This document shows positions 46,690 through 57,232 of a stretch of DNA of 64,000 nt, one piece after another. The notes under the pieces were generated by a model that had not been told where the DNA came from, ran no database searches, and was given only the letters and a program-made list of their open reading frames with translations. The first letter of the stretch is position 1; each line of letters begins with the position of its first letter. The translations under genes and the position numbers were made by a program. Source of the DNA: Streptococcus vestibularis (GTDB taxonomy: Bacteria > Bacillota > Bacilli > Lactobacillales > Streptococcaceae); NCBI GenBank assembly GCA_010604095.1, contig JAABLG010000003.1:1-64000 (forward strand). Reading direction: 5' to 3'.

Positions 46690-48033
46690 ATGTCTCAATC
46701 AAAAGCAGATTATATTAACGTGATTGGAGCTGGTTTGGCCGGCTCCGAGGCGGCTTATCAGATTGCCAAACGTGGTATTCCGGTAAAACTTTATGAAATG
46801 CGTGGGGTCAAAGCAACACCTCAGCATAAGACAACAAATTTTGCAGAATTAGTTTGTTCTAACTCTTTCCGTGGAGATAGCTTGACAAATGCTGTAGGGC
46901 TTCTTAAAGAAGAAATGCGTCGCTTGGACTCTATCATTATGCGTAATGGAGAAGCTCACCGTGTGCCTGCTGGTGGTGCCATGGCGGTTGACCGTGAAGG
47001 TTATGCAGAAGCAGTGACAGCTGAAATTAAGAACAATCCATTAATTGAAGTTATCCGTGAAGAAATCACAGAAATTCCTGATGATGCTATTACAGTTATT
47101 GCCTCAGGTCCCTTGACTTCTGATGCTTTAGCTAAAAAAATTCATGAGCTCAATGGTGGAGATGGGTTCTATTTCTATGATGCTGCTGCACCAATCGTTG
47201 ATAAAGCGACTATCGATATGAACAAGGTTTACCTTAAGTCACGCTACGACAAGGGTGAAGCTGCTTATCTAAACTGTCCAATGACCAAGGAAGAATTTAT
47301 GGCCTTCCATGAAGCCTTGACAACAGCTGAAGAAGCCCCTTTAAATTCTTTCGAAAAAGAAAAATATTTCGAAGGCTGTATGCCTATCGAGGTTATGGCT
47401 AAACGTGGTATCAAGACAATGCTCTATGGCCCTATGAAACCAGTTGGTTTGGAGTATCCTGAGGATTACAAGGGGCCACGTGATGGGGATTTCAAGACAC
47501 CTTATGCGGTTGTGCAGCTTCGTCAGGACAATGCGGCTGGTAGCCTCTATAATATCGTTGGTTTCCAAACCCACCTCAAATGGGGAGAGCAAAAGCGTGT
47601 CTTCCAAATGATTCCAGGTCTTGAAAATGCTGAATTTGTGCGTTATGGGGTTATGCACCGCAATTCCTACATGGATTCGCCAAACTTGCTTAAACAGACC
47701 TTCCAATCAAAATCAAACCCTAACTTGTTCTTTGCTGGACAAATGACTGGTGTTGAAGGTTATGTTGAATCAGCTGCCTCAGGATTGGTTGCTGGAATCA
47801 ATGCTGCCCGTCTCTTTAAGGGAGAGGATGAGGTTATTTTCCCTCAGACAACAGCTATCGGTAGTCTTCCCTATTATGTGACACATGCTGAAAGCAAACA
47901 TTTCCAACCAATGAATGTTAACTTTGGTATTATCAAAGAGTTAGAAGGCCCACGTATTCGTGACAAGAAAGAGCGCTATGAAAAAATTGCTGAGCGAGCT
48001 CTTAAAGATTTACAAGCTTTTATTCAAGCATAG
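46690..48033 (+). CDS. trmFO: tRNA m5U54 methyltransferase TrmFO
   Basis: A 447-residue folate- and FAD-dependent enzyme that methylates U54 in the T loop of tRNA. The FAD motif [10 protein letters not shown] is at the N terminus, followed by [11 protein letters not shown] and, near the end, [16 protein letters not shown]. In many streptococci the gene follows topA; here a TraX-like gene and two-component system lie between. AAGAGG precedes the ATG at modest spacing. Confidence 0.96.
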   Translation: MSQSKADYINVIGAGLAGSEAAYQIAKRGIPVKLYEMRGVKATPQHKTTNFAELVCSNSFRGDSLTNAVGLLKEEMRRLDSIIMRNGEAHRVPAGGAMAVDREGYAEAVTAEIKNNPLIEVIREEITEIPDDAITVIASGPLTSDALAKKIHELNGGDGFYFYDAAAPIVDKATIDMNKVYLKSRYDKGEAAYLNCPMTKEEFMAFHEALTTAEEAPLNSFEKEKYFEGCMPIEVMAKRGIKTMLYGPMKPVGLEYPEDYKGPRDGDFKTPYAVVQLRQDNAAGSLYNIVGFQTHLKWGEQKRVFQMIPGLENAEFVRYGVMHRNSYMDSPNLLKQTFQSKSNPNLFFAGQMTGVEGYVESAASGLVAGINAARLFKGEDEVIFPQTTAIGSLPYYVTHAESKHFQPMNVNFGIIKELEGPRIRDKKERYEKIAERALKDLQAFIQA

Positions 48034-48042
48034 AAAACAACA

Positions 48043-48078
48043 AAATCCCTTACTGTATTGGTAAGGGATTTTGTAATT
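48043..48078 (+). terminator. Terminator of trmFO
   Basis: AAAATCCCTTAC pairs with GTAAGGGATTTT, loop of seven bases. Confidence 0.85.
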
Positions 48079-48210
48079 AGCAGCATAATCACGCTAATGA
48101 AAAATAGTTAATTTGTTACCTGTCATATAGTTAGAGACTATAAAAGGCCCAAGTCTGCAAAAAGTGGCATCCTGTGGTAAAATGAAAAGAAAATAATGAA
48201 AGTTGAAATC

Positions 48211-48624
48211 ATGCAAAAAACATTATTTATCATTAAACCAGACGCTGTTAAACGTCACCTCGTTGGACAAGTCATTGACCGTATTGAGCGTCGTGGCTTT
48301 ACTATTGAACGTATGGAAATGCTAACGCTTGACCTAGAGCGCCTTAAAAAGCATTATGCTCAGTTGGTAGATAAGCCATTCTTCTCTAGTATTACAAACT
48401 ATATGATGAGTGGGCCGGCAATTATTGGGATTCTTTCGGGGCCAGGTGTTATCAAATCATGGCGTGATATGATGGGAGCGACAAATCCTGGTGAAGCTGC
48501 TCCTGGCACAATTCGAGGTGACTTTGCGACCGCACCCGATGAACATGGTATACAAAATATTGTTCATGGTTCCGATTCAGAAATCTCTGCTGCTCGCGAA
48601 ATCGAGCTTTGGTTTGGTGAATAA
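48211..48624 (+). CDS. ndk: Nucleoside diphosphate kinase
   Basis: A 137-residue kinase exchanging phosphate among nucleoside di- and triphosphates. [14 protein letters not shown] opens the fold and the phospho-histidine is in NIVHGSDS. An in-frame ATG at 48196 would add five residues; neither has a strong ribosome site. The extended -10 TGGTAAAAT (48175-48183) gives a start point near 48190, so both are possible; family N termini favour 48211. The rhodanese gene starts two bases after the stop. Confidence 0.93.
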   Translation: MQKTLFIIKPDAVKRHLVGQVIDRIERRGFTIERMEMLTLDLERLKKHYAQLVDKPFFSSITNYMMSGPAIIGILSGPGVIKSWRDMMGATNPGEAAPGTIRGDFATAPDEHGIQNIVHGSDSEISAAREIELWFGE

Positions 48625-48625
48625 C

Positions 48626-48919
48626 ATGGATTTAAAGCAGATTCAAAATGATATAGTTCAAGGTGGATTGCTCATTGATGTTCGTAGTCCGGAAGAGTAT
48701 GCAGAAGGACATGTTAAGGATGCTTTATTAATACCTCACACACAGTTTTTCACAGCTGACATTCCAGCTAAAAAAGACGATTCAATTTACCTTTATTGTA
48801 AAATGGGACCTCGGGCTGACTTTGCTGCAGCAGTGCTTCATGAAAGAGGTTATAGCAATGTTACTAACCTTGGTGGCTTGGACGACATGGAAGCACTAGG
48901 CTTTGAGTTCGTTTTATAA
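48626..48919 (+). CDS. Rhodanese-like sulfurtransferase domain protein
   Basis: A 97-residue single rhodanese domain: LLIDVRSPEEYAEGHVKDALLIPH, active cysteine in YLYCKMGPRA, and NLGGLDDM near the end. Family members carry persulfide sulfur; the acceptor is unknown. The frame is open upstream inside ndk, but ATG 48626 matches the domain start. Likely co-transcribed with ndk. No terminator is obvious afterwards. Confidence 0.88.
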   Translation: MDLKQIQNDIVQGGLLIDVRSPEEYAEGHVKDALLIPHTQFFTADIPAKKDDSIYLYCKMGPRADFAAAVLHERGYSNVTNLGGLDDMEALGFEFVL

Positions 48920-48973
48920 TAGGACAAAATAACAGACATCCCTTATCTATTTTCAGAAAAGTATGACATTTGC

Positions 48974-49002
48974 TTGACAACGTTTTCATAAAAGCGTAGA
49001 AT
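48974..49002 (+). promoter_or_regulatory. butA promoter overlapped by a cre-like site
   Basis: TTGACA (48974-48979), 17-base spacer, TAGAAT (48997-49002). TGACAACGTTTTCA (48975-48988) matches the CcpA cre consensus TGWAANCGNTNWCA except at one position, and it overlaps the -35, so catabolite repression is likely. Confidence 0.7.
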
Positions 49003-49075
49003 CTTATTTAAGTTAAGACAAAGCCTATGAAAATGACTTTGCCAGAACTTGACTAACTTTGCGTATTCCGATTGA

Positions 49076-49900
<825 letters not shown>

Positions 49901-49907
49901 GATTAAG

Positions 49908-49934
49908 AGGGAGAGCGGAAGCTCTCTTTTTTTC
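49908..49934 (+). terminator. Terminator of butA
   Basis: GGGAGAGC and GCTCTC pair around GGAA and lead into a seven-T tract. Confidence 0.85.
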
Positions 49935-49997
49935 TTGAAGAATCATAATATTTCTGATAATATAAGGTTAAATAATTACGCTTAAAGGAGTCTTCCT

Positions 49998-50162
49998 ATG
50001 TCAGACATTTTACACTATATTGCTGAGCACCCATTTTTCAGCCTCATTCTATTGGGAATTGTCGTGTTAGCTTTTGGTTTAGCACCATTTTCAAGCAGTT
50101 CAACAGAGAACAAACGTTCAGCTATTATTAATAAGCACTACAACGATACTTTTAAGAAGTAG
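49998..50162 (+). CDS. Small 54-residue membrane protein
   Basis: MSDILHYIAEHPFFSLILLG begins a short amphipathic helix and one membrane segment (residues about 13-32), followed by a hydrophilic Ser/Thr/Lys tail ending NDTFKK. AAAGGAG lies eight bases upstream of the ATG, and a TATAA-type -10 precedes it. No family known to me. The ribosome site and clean codon structure make it credible despite its size. Confidence 0.6.
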   Translation: MSDILHYIAEHPFFSLILLGIVVLAFGLAPFSSSSTENKRSAIINKHYNDTFKK

Positions 50163-50283
50163 GATGACTTAACCGGAATCAGAAAGCAGATATTAGAGAT
50201 AGGCAAATGCCTGTCTTTTTTGTATAATAGAAGGTAACGATTAGTTTATCTATAATCACAAGTAAGAACTAGGAAAGATAAGA

Positions 50284-52116
50284 ATGCCAAATATTGAAGA
50301 ATTAAAACAACGACAGGAGAAGATTCGTAACTTCTCGATTATTGCCCATATTGACCATGGTAAATCAACGCTTGCTGACCGTATCTTGGAAAAGACTGAG
50401 ACAGTGTCTAGTCGTGAGATGCAGGCGCAACTCCTTGATAGTATGGACCTTGAGCGCGAACGTGGAATCACTATTAAACTAAATGCCATTGAGCTCAACT
50501 ACACAGCTAAGGATGGTGAAACCTACATTTTCCACCTTATTGACACACCAGGACACGTGGACTTTACTTATGAGGTGTCTCGTTCTCTTGCTGCCTGTGA
50601 AGGTGCTATCCTTGTAGTAGATGCTGCTCAAGGGATTGAAGCACAGACACTCGCCAATGTTTACTTGGCACTTGATAATGACTTGGAAATTTTGCCGGTT
50701 ATTAATAAGATTGACCTTCCAGCCGCAGATCCTGAACGTGTCCGTACAGAAATTGAAGATGTTATTGGTCTAGATGCCTCTGAAGCAGTGCTTGCCTCAG
50801 CCAAGGCCGGTATTGGTATCGAGGAGATTCTTGAGCAAATCGTAGAAAAGGTTCCTGCGCCTCAAGGCGATGTAGATGCGCCACTTCAAGCCCTTATCTT
50901 TGACTCTGTTTACGATGCTTACCGTGGGGTTATCCTCCAAGTGCGTGTGGTTAACGGAATGGTGAAACCTGGCGATAAGATTCAAATGATGTCTAATGGT
51001 AAGACCTTTGACGTTACTGAGGTGGGTATCTTCACACCTAAGGCTGTTGGCCGTGACTACCTTGCGACTGGTGATGTTGGTTATGTGGCAGCCTCAATCA
51101 AGACTGTCGCGGATACCCGTGTCGGTGATACAGTAACACTTGCGGACAATCCAGCGGCAGAGCCACTTCATGGCTATAAGCAAATGAATCCAATGGTCTT
51201 CGCCGGTCTTTATCCAATTGAGTCTAATAAATACAATGACTTGCGTGAAGCTCTTGAAAAGCTCCAGTTGAACGATGCCAGTCTTCAGTTTGAGCCTGAA
51301 ACGTCTCAAGCCCTTGGTTTTGGTTTCCGTTGTGGTTTCTTGGGTCTTCTTCACATGGATGTTATCCAAGAGCGTTTGGAACGTGAGTTTAACATCGATC
51401 TCATTATGACAGCACCATCGGTAGTTTACCATGTTAACACTACTGATGGTGACATGCTTGAAGTGTCTAACCCATCTGAGTTTCCAGATCCTACACGTAT
51501 TGATGCTATCGAAGAACCTTATGTTAAAGCTCAAATCATGGTTCCTCAAGAGTATGTTGGTGCGGTTATGGAGTTGGCGCAACGTAAACGTGGTGATTTT
51601 GAAACCATGGAATATATCGATGATAATCGTGTGAACGTTATCTATCAGATTCCACTTGCTGAAATTGTCTTTGATTTCTTTGATAAATTAAAATCATCAA
51701 CTCGTGGTTATGCAAGTTTCGATTATGAATTGTCAGAATACCGTCGCTCACAATTGGTGAAAATGGATATTCTCCTTAATGGTGACAAGGTCGATGCCCT
51801 TAGCTTCATCGTGCATAAGGAATTTGCCTACGAGCGTGGAAAACTTATTGTTGATAAACTTAAGAAAATCATTCCACGTCAACAATTCGAAGTGCCTATC
51901 CAAGCGGCTATCGGTCAAAAAATTGTTGCTCGTACTGATATTAAGGCCCTTCGTAAAAACGTTTTGGCGAAATGTTACGGTGGTGACGTTTCACGTAAAC
52001 GTAAACTCCTCGAAAAACAAAAAGCCGGTAAGAAACGTATGAAAGCCATCGGTTCGGTTGAAGTCCCACAAGAAGCCTTCTTGTCTGTGCTTTCTATGGA
52101 CGAAGAAGAGAAATAA
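50284..52116 (+). CDS. lepA: Elongation factor 4 (LepA)
   Basis: A 610-residue translational GTPase: [10 protein letters not shown] (G1), DTPGH (G3), NKIDLP (G4), then EF-G-like domains and the basic C-terminal tail ([19 protein letters not shown]) unique to LepA. It acts on translating or initiating ribosomes under stress. TATAAT at 50222-50227 is a likely promoter. CTAGGAAAG precedes the ATG. Confidence 0.97.
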   Translation: MPNIEELKQRQEKIRNFSIIAHIDHGKSTLADRILEKTETVSSREMQAQLLDSMDLERERGITIKLNAIELNYTAKDGETYIFHLIDTPGHVDFTYEVSRSLAACEGAILVVDAAQGIEAQTLANVYLALDNDLEILPVINKIDLPAADPERVRTEIEDVIGLDASEAVLASAKAGIGIEEILEQIVEKVPAPQGDVDAPLQALIFDSVYDAYRGVILQVRVVNGMVKPGDKIQMMSNGKTFDVTEVGIFTPKAVGRDYLATGDVGYVAASIKTVADTRVGDTVTLADNPAAEPLHGYKQMNPMVFAGLYPIESNKYNDLREALEKLQLNDASLQFEPETSQALGFGFRCGFLGLLHMDVIQERLEREFNIDLIMTAPSVVYHVNTTDGDMLEVSNPSEFPDPTRIDAIEEPYVKAQIMVPQEYVGAVMELAQRKRGDFETMEYIDDNRVNVIYQIPLAEIVFDFFDKLKSSTRGYASFDYELSEYRRSQLVKMDILLNGDKVDALSFIVHKEFAYERGKLIVDKLKKIIPRQQFEVPIQAAIGQKIVARTDIKALRKNVLAKCYGGDVSRKRKLLEKQKAGKKRMKAIGSVEVPQEAFLSVLSMDEEEK

Positions 52117-52118
52117 GA

Positions 52119-52154
52119 GTAATAGTCAGAATGTGATGTTCTGGCTATTTTTGT
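52119..52154 (+). terminator. Terminator of lepA
   Basis: ATAGTCAGAA and TTCTGGCTAT pair around a seven-base loop, then TTTTTG. It lies directly before the next gene's ATG. Confidence 0.75.
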
Positions 52155-52163
52155 AAAAAAGTT

Positions 52164-53540
52164 ATGATAAAGAAGATTCTAAAATTTCCTTTCTCAAAGC
52201 GTGGAAGGATTTATACTGTGGCTATACTCATGCTTTTCTTTTTAGGAAATGCATATACAAAGCATAAATTTCATGAAAAAGCTGTAGAAGAGTTGCAGAC
52301 GGCCCTAAAAGCAGATAAGGTAACTTCCAATGAGATTTTTGGTAGTCGTCAACAATATGTTGCCATTAGTCATGAAGAACCCACTTATTATAATTCTGAA
52401 GATAATGTAGCTACTGAGTTGATTGGTAGAAATCATTTTGTTCGCTATTACGATACCATGAGTAGTCTGCATCAAGCTCATTTGGTAGTTTATGATATTA
52501 ACAAAAATTTTGAAAAGAAAATTATTAATTTGACCCCATATTTGAAGAAAATCAAAAATTTTGAAGATATTAAGGAGTTTGGTGTGTCTTTAAGAGAGAT
52601 TGATGGTTATGATTATGTTTTCTTGACTACTTCTCAAAGCGATAAGCAATTTGCTTATAATCTAGATACCGATCAATTTTTAAGTAGAGACCTACCAGAT
52701 TATTCTTACAGTAAAGATGAACTGCTTTATTTCGGTGATAGGAGTTCTGCTCGTAATCAGGTGAATGACAGTAATATGTGGGGCTATTTAAAAAGAGAGG
52801 GAAACTTAGATGAGCTTTTAAAGAAATTGCCAGCTCAAAAAGACAGCTATTTATCAGCACACCTAAATGTTATCCAAGAGATCGATAATGTAGATACTTC
52901 AAAACAAGAGAATCAGATTAATCTATTTAATGAAAATCCTGAAGTTAAGCATATTTACGAAGAGGCTGTTAATCAAACAACAAATAGTGATACGTTAAAG
53001 AAGTTTAAACTATTGACCCGTCAAGGTAAGGAGGGGGATTTCCCAGCCGGTCCAACTGAGCCAGTGAAAAGTTTCCTACCTAATAAACCAAGAGAGCCAA
53101 AGAAACTTCCAGAATTTAATGCTTTCCCTGATTCTATTTTTCCTTTTAAAACCTTAAGTTTTAGTGACATTCTTAATAAGAAGGCTCAACAAGACTACCA
53201 GAAAAAATATCGTTCTTATGAAAGAACTAGTCAAAAAGCTAAGGAAGATTATAATAGAAAATATAAGGCCTATAAAAAGAAGTTAGCTAAATATGAGTCT
53301 TTTAGAGATAGGGAATACGACAAACAATCACAAATCTATTTCTCCCCTGAAGGGCAAACCAATGATATCCTACATTGGTTGGGAATGAATGGTGATCAAG
53401 GAATTGTAATTTCTGTAAAAGACGGTGCTGGCATTAAGAAAGATATTCATTCTTTTGCTGATATAAAAGATTGGGTAGATGAACATGATGACGATAACAA
53501 CATAAAATCTGACTTTAGAGACTATAAAGAAGCTAAATAA
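52164..53540 (+). CDS. Orphan exported/anchored protein of unknown function
   Basis: A 458-residue protein: basic N terminus, one membrane segment (residues about 17-31, YTVAILMLFFLGNAY), then an extracytoplasmic region. Two parts can be seen: a mixed domain (about 40-290) and a Tyr/Lys/Glu-rich coiled-coil-like stretch (about 345-395, repeats of YxxKY and KAKEDY) leading to a compact C-terminal domain. No LPXTG motif or lipobox. I recognise no family. It has no clear promoter of its own and starts ten bases after the lepA terminator, with a poor ribosome site (AAAAAAGTT). Confidence 0.65.
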   Translation: MIKKILKFPFSKRGRIYTVAILMLFFLGNAYTKHKFHEKAVEELQTALKADKVTSNEIFGSRQQYVAISHEEPTYYNSEDNVATELIGRNHFVRYYDTMSSLHQAHLVVYDINKNFEKKIINLTPYLKKIKNFEDIKEFGVSLREIDGYDYVFLTTSQSDKQFAYNLDTDQFLSRDLPDYSYSKDELLYFGDRSSARNQVNDSNMWGYLKREGNLDELLKKLPAQKDSYLSAHLNVIQEIDNVDTSKQENQINLFNENPEVKHIYEEAVNQTTNSDTLKKFKLLTRQGKEGDFPAGPTEPVKSFLPNKPREPKKLPEFNAFPDSIFPFKTLSFSDILNKKAQQDYQKKYRSYERTSQKAKEDYNRKYKAYKKKLAKYESFRDREYDKQSQIYFSPEGQTNDILHWLGMNGDQGIVISVKDGAGIKKDIHSFADIKDWVDEHDDDNNIKSDFRDYKEAK

Positions 53541-53638
53541 AGATTTTATGGGTCTTGTAGTCTTAATAAGAAACCCATTACAAGCATTTTTCCTATCTTT
53601 AGGCTATAATAGACAAAAAGAAGCGTTGGGAGGTTGCT

Positions 53639-53980
53639 ATGGAGATTACAAACTTTATTCCCAGTCAGCGACAGGCTATTTTGGAGCGTTTTCAGCAGGT
53701 GGAGGACTTGGGGTTTGGAGCTATTCGCATTGAGATGAAGGTTTCTAACCCTATCGGTATTATTTATGAGTGTTACCTCATAGCTGGTGACAATTATTTT
53801 TCGGATCAGCCTGTGGTCTCTTTCCGTATTTTGTATGAAAAAGATGTCGAGCGTATTTCTTTGGATGTGAATGATATTCCAGGACGCTCCAGTCTATCCA
53901 ATTATTTACAACTTTTGAATATTTTTGAGGCTTTGCAAAATTATCTGAATCGTGAATTTTCTAAAGTCAAAAACACATAA
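53639..53980 (+). CDS. Conserved small protein, unknown
   Basis: A 113-residue soluble alpha/beta protein (EMKVSNPIGIIYECYLIAGDN, VVSFRILYEKDVERISLDVND) without recognised domain. GGGAGG lies nine bases before the ATG and TATAAT at 53605-53610 provides a promoter, so the gene stands alone. Between it and the orphan gene, 53548-53579 holds two interleaved complementary pairs that could form a pseudoknot before a T tract. Confidence 0.65.
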   Translation: MEITNFIPSQRQAILERFQQVEDLGFGAIRIEMKVSNPIGIIYECYLIAGDNYFSDQPVVSFRILYEKDVERISLDVNDIPGRSSLSNYLQLLNIFEALQNYLNREFSKVKNT

Positions 53981-54009
53981 ACATCTGATAGCATTCAGGT
54001 GTTTATTTT
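53977..54009 (+). terminator. Terminator after the 113-residue protein gene
   Basis: ATAAACATCTGA and TCAGGTGTTTAT pair with one G-U around a six-base loop, then TTTG. Confidence 0.75.
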
Positions 54010-54027
54010 GATTTAGAAGTGCAAAAA

Positions 54028-54108
54028 TTCACAATCTTTTTTTCACAAGAATGCTTAAAAACTGTGCTATAATGATAACAGAATTGTGAAGTGATTAAAG
54101 TTTGTGAA
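54028..54108 (+). promoter_or_regulatory. alsS promoter flanked by four TTCACAA/TTGTGAA heptamers
   Basis: TTCACAA at 54028-54034 and 54042-54048; extended -10 TGCTATAAT at 54065-54073; TTGTGAA at 54084-54090 and 54102-54108. The heptamers are inverted about the promoter, two on each side. They match half sites of Rex (TTGTGAAN4TTCACAA), a redox regulator, but the spacing is not that of one compact Rex box. The leader to the alsS ATG is about 113 bases. Confidence 0.6.
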
Positions 54109-54192
54109 AAATCGATCAGGCTTTGACCCTTTATGACTTATATTTGAAAGGAAAGTAGGCTCTGTAGTTGATGAGCCAAAAGGACTTGGTTA

Positions 54193-55869
54193 ATGTCAGA
54201 AGGAAAGCAATTGTATGGTGCTGATTTAGTGGTTGATAGCTTGATTAACCACGATGTTAAGTATGTTTTCGGGATACCTGGAGCGAAAATTGATAGGGTT
54301 TTTGATACGCTTGAAGATAAGGGGCCGGAATTGATTGTTGCTCGTCATGAGCAAAATGCAGCTTTTATGGCTCAAGGAGTTGGTCGAATTACCGGAGAAC
54401 CCGGTGTTGTCTTGGTGACATCTGGTCCCGGTGTTTCTAACTTGGCGACTGGTTTGGTTACGGCAACTGATGAAGGGGACCCTGTTCTTGCTATTGGTGG
54501 TCAGGTTAAGCGTGCAGACCTCTTGAAACGTGCCCACCAATCAATGAATAACGTTGCTATGTTAGAGCCAATAACGAAGTATGCAGCCGAAGTCCATGAT
54601 GCCAATACCCTTTCTGAGATTGTAGCCAATGCTTATCGTCATGCCAAAGCAGGTAAGCCTGGTGCAAGTTTCATTTCTATTCCTCAAGACGTTACAGACG
54701 CTCCAGTCAGTGTCAAGGCTATTAAACCATTGACTGATCCAAAACTGGGGTCAGCTTCTGTATCTGATATTAATTATTTGGCACAAGCCATTAAAAATGC
54801 GGTTTTGCCTGTTTTTCTTTTGGGAAATGGTGCTTCATCAGAGGCAGTAACTCAGTCTATTCGTCAGATTTTGGAGCATGTTAAATTGCCAGTGGTTGAA
54901 ACTTTCCAAGGAGCAGGTATTGTTTCTAGAGATCTTGAAGAAGACACTTTCTTTGGCCGTGTTGGTCTTTTTCGTAACCAACCTGGTGACATGTTACTTA
55001 AAAAGTCAGACTTGATTATTGCAATCGGTTATGACCCAATCGAGTATGAAGCACGCAACTGGAATGCTGAGATTTCAGCTCGTATCATTGTTATCGACGT
55101 AGAACCGGCTGATGTTGATACTTACTTCCAACCTGAACGTGAGTTGATTGGAAATGTTGAAGCAACTTTGGATTTGCTTTTGCCAGCAATCCAAGGATAT
55201 CAATTACCTGAAGGCTCAGTTGAATATCTTAAAGGTTTGAAAGATACTGTCGTTGATGATGTCAAATTTGACCGTCAGCCTGAAGAAGGTACGGTCCATC
55301 CACTTGATTTGATTGAAGTCTTGCAAGATCAAACTGAGGATGACATGACGGTTACAGTTGACGTTGGTAGTCACTATATTTGGATGGCACGTTATTTCAA
55401 ATCTTATGAACCTCGTCATTTACTATTCTCAAACGGGATGCAAACCTTGGGTGTTGCTCTTCCTTGGGCGATTTCTGCAGCCTTGGTTCGTCCAAAGGAA
55501 AAGGTTATCTCAATTTCTGGTGATGGTGGTTTCCTCTTCTCTGGACAAGAGTTGGAAACAGCGGTTCGTTTGAAACTGCCAATTGTTCATATCATCTGGA
55601 ATGATGGGCATTATAATATGGTGGAATTTCAGGAAGAAATGAAGTATGGTCGCTCGTCAGGGGTTGACTTTGGTCCTGTTGATTTTGTAAAATATGCTGA
55701 GAGCTTTGGTGCCAAGGGCTATCGTGCGACAAGCAAAGAAGCCTTTGCGCAATTACTTCAACAAGCACTTCAAGACTCTGATAATGGACCTGTCCTTATC
55801 GATGTGCCAATAGACTACAAAGACAATATTAAACTCGGCGAAACTATCTTGCCTGATGAATTTTATTAA
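54193..55869 (+). CDS. alsS: Catabolic acetolactate synthase
   Basis: A 558-residue ThDP enzyme condensing two pyruvates to alpha-acetolactate. N-terminal catalytic glutamate region [17 protein letters not shown], and the ThDP motif [17 protein letters not shown]...[11 protein letters not shown]. No acetohydroxyacid-synthase small subunit follows and the gene is paired with acetolactate decarboxylase, which marks the catabolic type (no FAD-dependent regulation). Only weak Shine-Dalgarno sequences (AAAAGGAC) precede the ATG. Confidence 0.95.
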   Translation: MSEGKQLYGADLVVDSLINHDVKYVFGIPGAKIDRVFDTLEDKGPELIVARHEQNAAFMAQGVGRITGEPGVVLVTSGPGVSNLATGLVTATDEGDPVLAIGGQVKRADLLKRAHQSMNNVAMLEPITKYAAEVHDANTLSEIVANAYRHAKAGKPGASFISIPQDVTDAPVSVKAIKPLTDPKLGSASVSDINYLAQAIKNAVLPVFLLGNGASSEAVTQSIRQILEHVKLPVVETFQGAGIVSRDLEEDTFFGRVGLFRNQPGDMLLKKSDLIIAIGYDPIEYEARNWNAEISARIIVIDVEPADVDTYFQPERELIGNVEATLDLLLPAIQGYQLPEGSVEYLKGLKDTVVDDVKFDRQPEEGTVHPLDLIEVLQDQTEDDMTVTVDVGSHYIWMARYFKSYEPRHLLFSNGMQTLGVALPWAISAALVRPKEKVISISGDGGFLFSGQELETAVRLKLPIVHIIWNDGHYNMVEFQEEMKYGRSSGVDFGPVDFVKYAESFGAKGYRATSKEAFAQLLQQALQDSDNGPVLIDVPIDYKDNIKLGETILPDEFY

Positions 55870-55884
55870 GAAGAAGGTGTACAC

Positions 55885-56604
55885 ATGTCTGAAGCCATAA
55901 AATTATTTCAATATAATACCTTGGGAGCCTTAATGGCTGGGCTTTACGGGGGTACGTTAACAGTTGGTGAACTTTTAGAACATGGGGACTTGGGGCTTGG
56001 AACCCTTGATTCCATTGATGGGGAGCTAATTGTCCTTGATGGTAAAGCTTATCAGGCCAAGGGGTCAGAAGGTAAGGTTGAGGTTGTTGAGGTTGCTGCT
56101 AATGAAAAAGTACCTTATGCAGCTGTAGTTCCACACCAAGCCGAAGTTATCTTCCGACAACGCTTTGAAATGACTGATAAGGAACTTGAAGAACGTATTG
56201 AATCTTACTACGATGGGGTTAATCTCTTCCGTTCCATCAAAATTAAGGGTCACTTTAAGCACATGCATGTTCGTATGATTCCTAAATCTGCCCCGGATAC
56301 TAAGTTTGCAGAGGTGGCAACACATCAGCCGGAGTATGAAGCTGATAATATTTCAGGTACCATTGTTGGTATTTGGACTCCTGAGATGTTCCATGGAGTT
56401 AGTGTAGCTGGCTATCATTTGCACTTTATTTCGGATGATTTGTCTTTCGGTGGGCACGTTATGGACTTCATTATTGATAATGGTATTGTTGAAGTCGGTC
56501 CAGTTGACCAACTCGATCAACGTTTCCCAGTTCAAGATCGTCAGTATCTCTTCGCTAAATTCAATGTCGATGAAATGCGTGAAGATATTACCAAGGCTGA
56601 ATAA
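55885..56604 (+). CDS. aldB: Alpha-acetolactate decarboxylase
   Basis: A 239-residue zinc enzyme turning acetolactate into acetoin. The metal histidines are in the segment SVAGYHLHFISDDLSFGGHV, and FKHMHVRMIPK is typical. The standard length and the 15-base gap to alsS support an alsS-aldB operon. Removing acetolactate this way also steers it away from valine/leucine synthesis. AAGAAGGTG ribosome site. Confidence 0.95.
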   Translation: MSEAIKLFQYNTLGALMAGLYGGTLTVGELLEHGDLGLGTLDSIDGELIVLDGKAYQAKGSEGKVEVVEVAANEKVPYAAVVPHQAEVIFRQRFEMTDKELEERIESYYDGVNLFRSIKIKGHFKHMHVRMIPKSAPDTKFAEVATHQPEYEADNISGTIVGIWTPEMFHGVSVAGYHLHFISDDLSFGGHVMDFIIDNGIVEVGPVDQLDQRFPVQDRQYLFAKFNVDEMREDITKAE

Positions 56605-56637
56605 GCTCATTTAAAGATAACAATAGATTATAGCGAG

Positions 56638-56667
56638 AACTTTCCTAGATAATTAGGAAAGTTTTTT
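56638..56667 (+). terminator. Terminator of alsS-aldB
   Basis: AACTTTCCTA and TAGGAAAGTT form a 10-bp stem, followed by TTTT. Confidence 0.88.
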
Positions 56668-56685
56668 GTTTTTATAATTATTTCC

Positions 56686-56746
56686 ATATCGAAATAGTTG
56701 ACAGATGTAACGAGTAGATTTACAATAGATTTAGAAAGTTCGATAT
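56686..56746 (+). promoter_or_regulatory. MarR-operon promoter flanked by inverted ATATCGAA boxes
   Basis: TTGACA (56698-56703), 17-base spacer, TACAAT (56721-56726). ATATCGAA (56686-56693) and its exact inverse TTCGATAT (56739-56746) flank the promoter symmetrically, as expected of an autoregulatory MarR operator pair. Confidence 0.7.
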
Positions 56747-56765
56747 AGAAGAAAAAGGAGACAAA

Positions 56766-57215
56766 ATGGACAAGATGTTAGGGGGCTACCAAGCTTTACA
56801 GATTCGTTTGTTGAACGGGCGACTGTTTCAAAAGTTGCTGAGCAAGGAACCAGATGCCCAATACCGAAGTGAACAGGGGAAAATTTTAACGATTCTGTGG
56901 AAGCAAGAATTGGGGTGCGCTACTGCGACCGATATTGCTCTTGCGACAGGTCTAGCCAATAATACATTGACCAGTATGGTTAAGAAGTTGGCAGAACAAG
57001 GTTTGGTCACGATTCAACCTTGTACGCAGGATAAAAGAAAAAAATATATTTCTTTGACAAACCTCGGTTGGGCGCAAAAAGAAATTGGGAATCGTGTCAG
57101 CAAGGAACTGGGAGAGATTTTCTACCAAGGTTTTTCTGACCAAGAAATTCGAGAATTTGAGGCCTATCAAGAGCGGATTATCTCAAATCTAAAAGCTAAA
57201 GAAAATGAACTGTAG
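56766..57215 (+). CDS. MarR-family regulator
   Basis: A 149-residue winged-helix repressor (ATDIALATGLANNTLTSMVKKLAEQGLVTIQPCTQDKRKKYISLT, broken here only by reading). It heads an operon with an oxidoreductase and a two-gene quaternary-amine transporter. Cys residues at the wing (QPCTQD) and helix region (GCATA) might sense oxidants, but that is speculation. AAAAGGAG ribosome site. I recall the same gene order in pneumococcus. Confidence 0.88.
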   Translation: MDKMLGGYQALQIRLLNGRLFQKLLSKEPDAQYRSEQGKILTILWKQELGCATATDIALATGLANNTLTSMVKKLAEQGLVTIQPCTQDKRKKYISLTNLGWAQKEIGNRVSKELGEIFYQGFSDQEIREFEAYQERIISNLKAKENEL

Positions 57216-57232
57216 AAAAAGAGGAGTACCTT

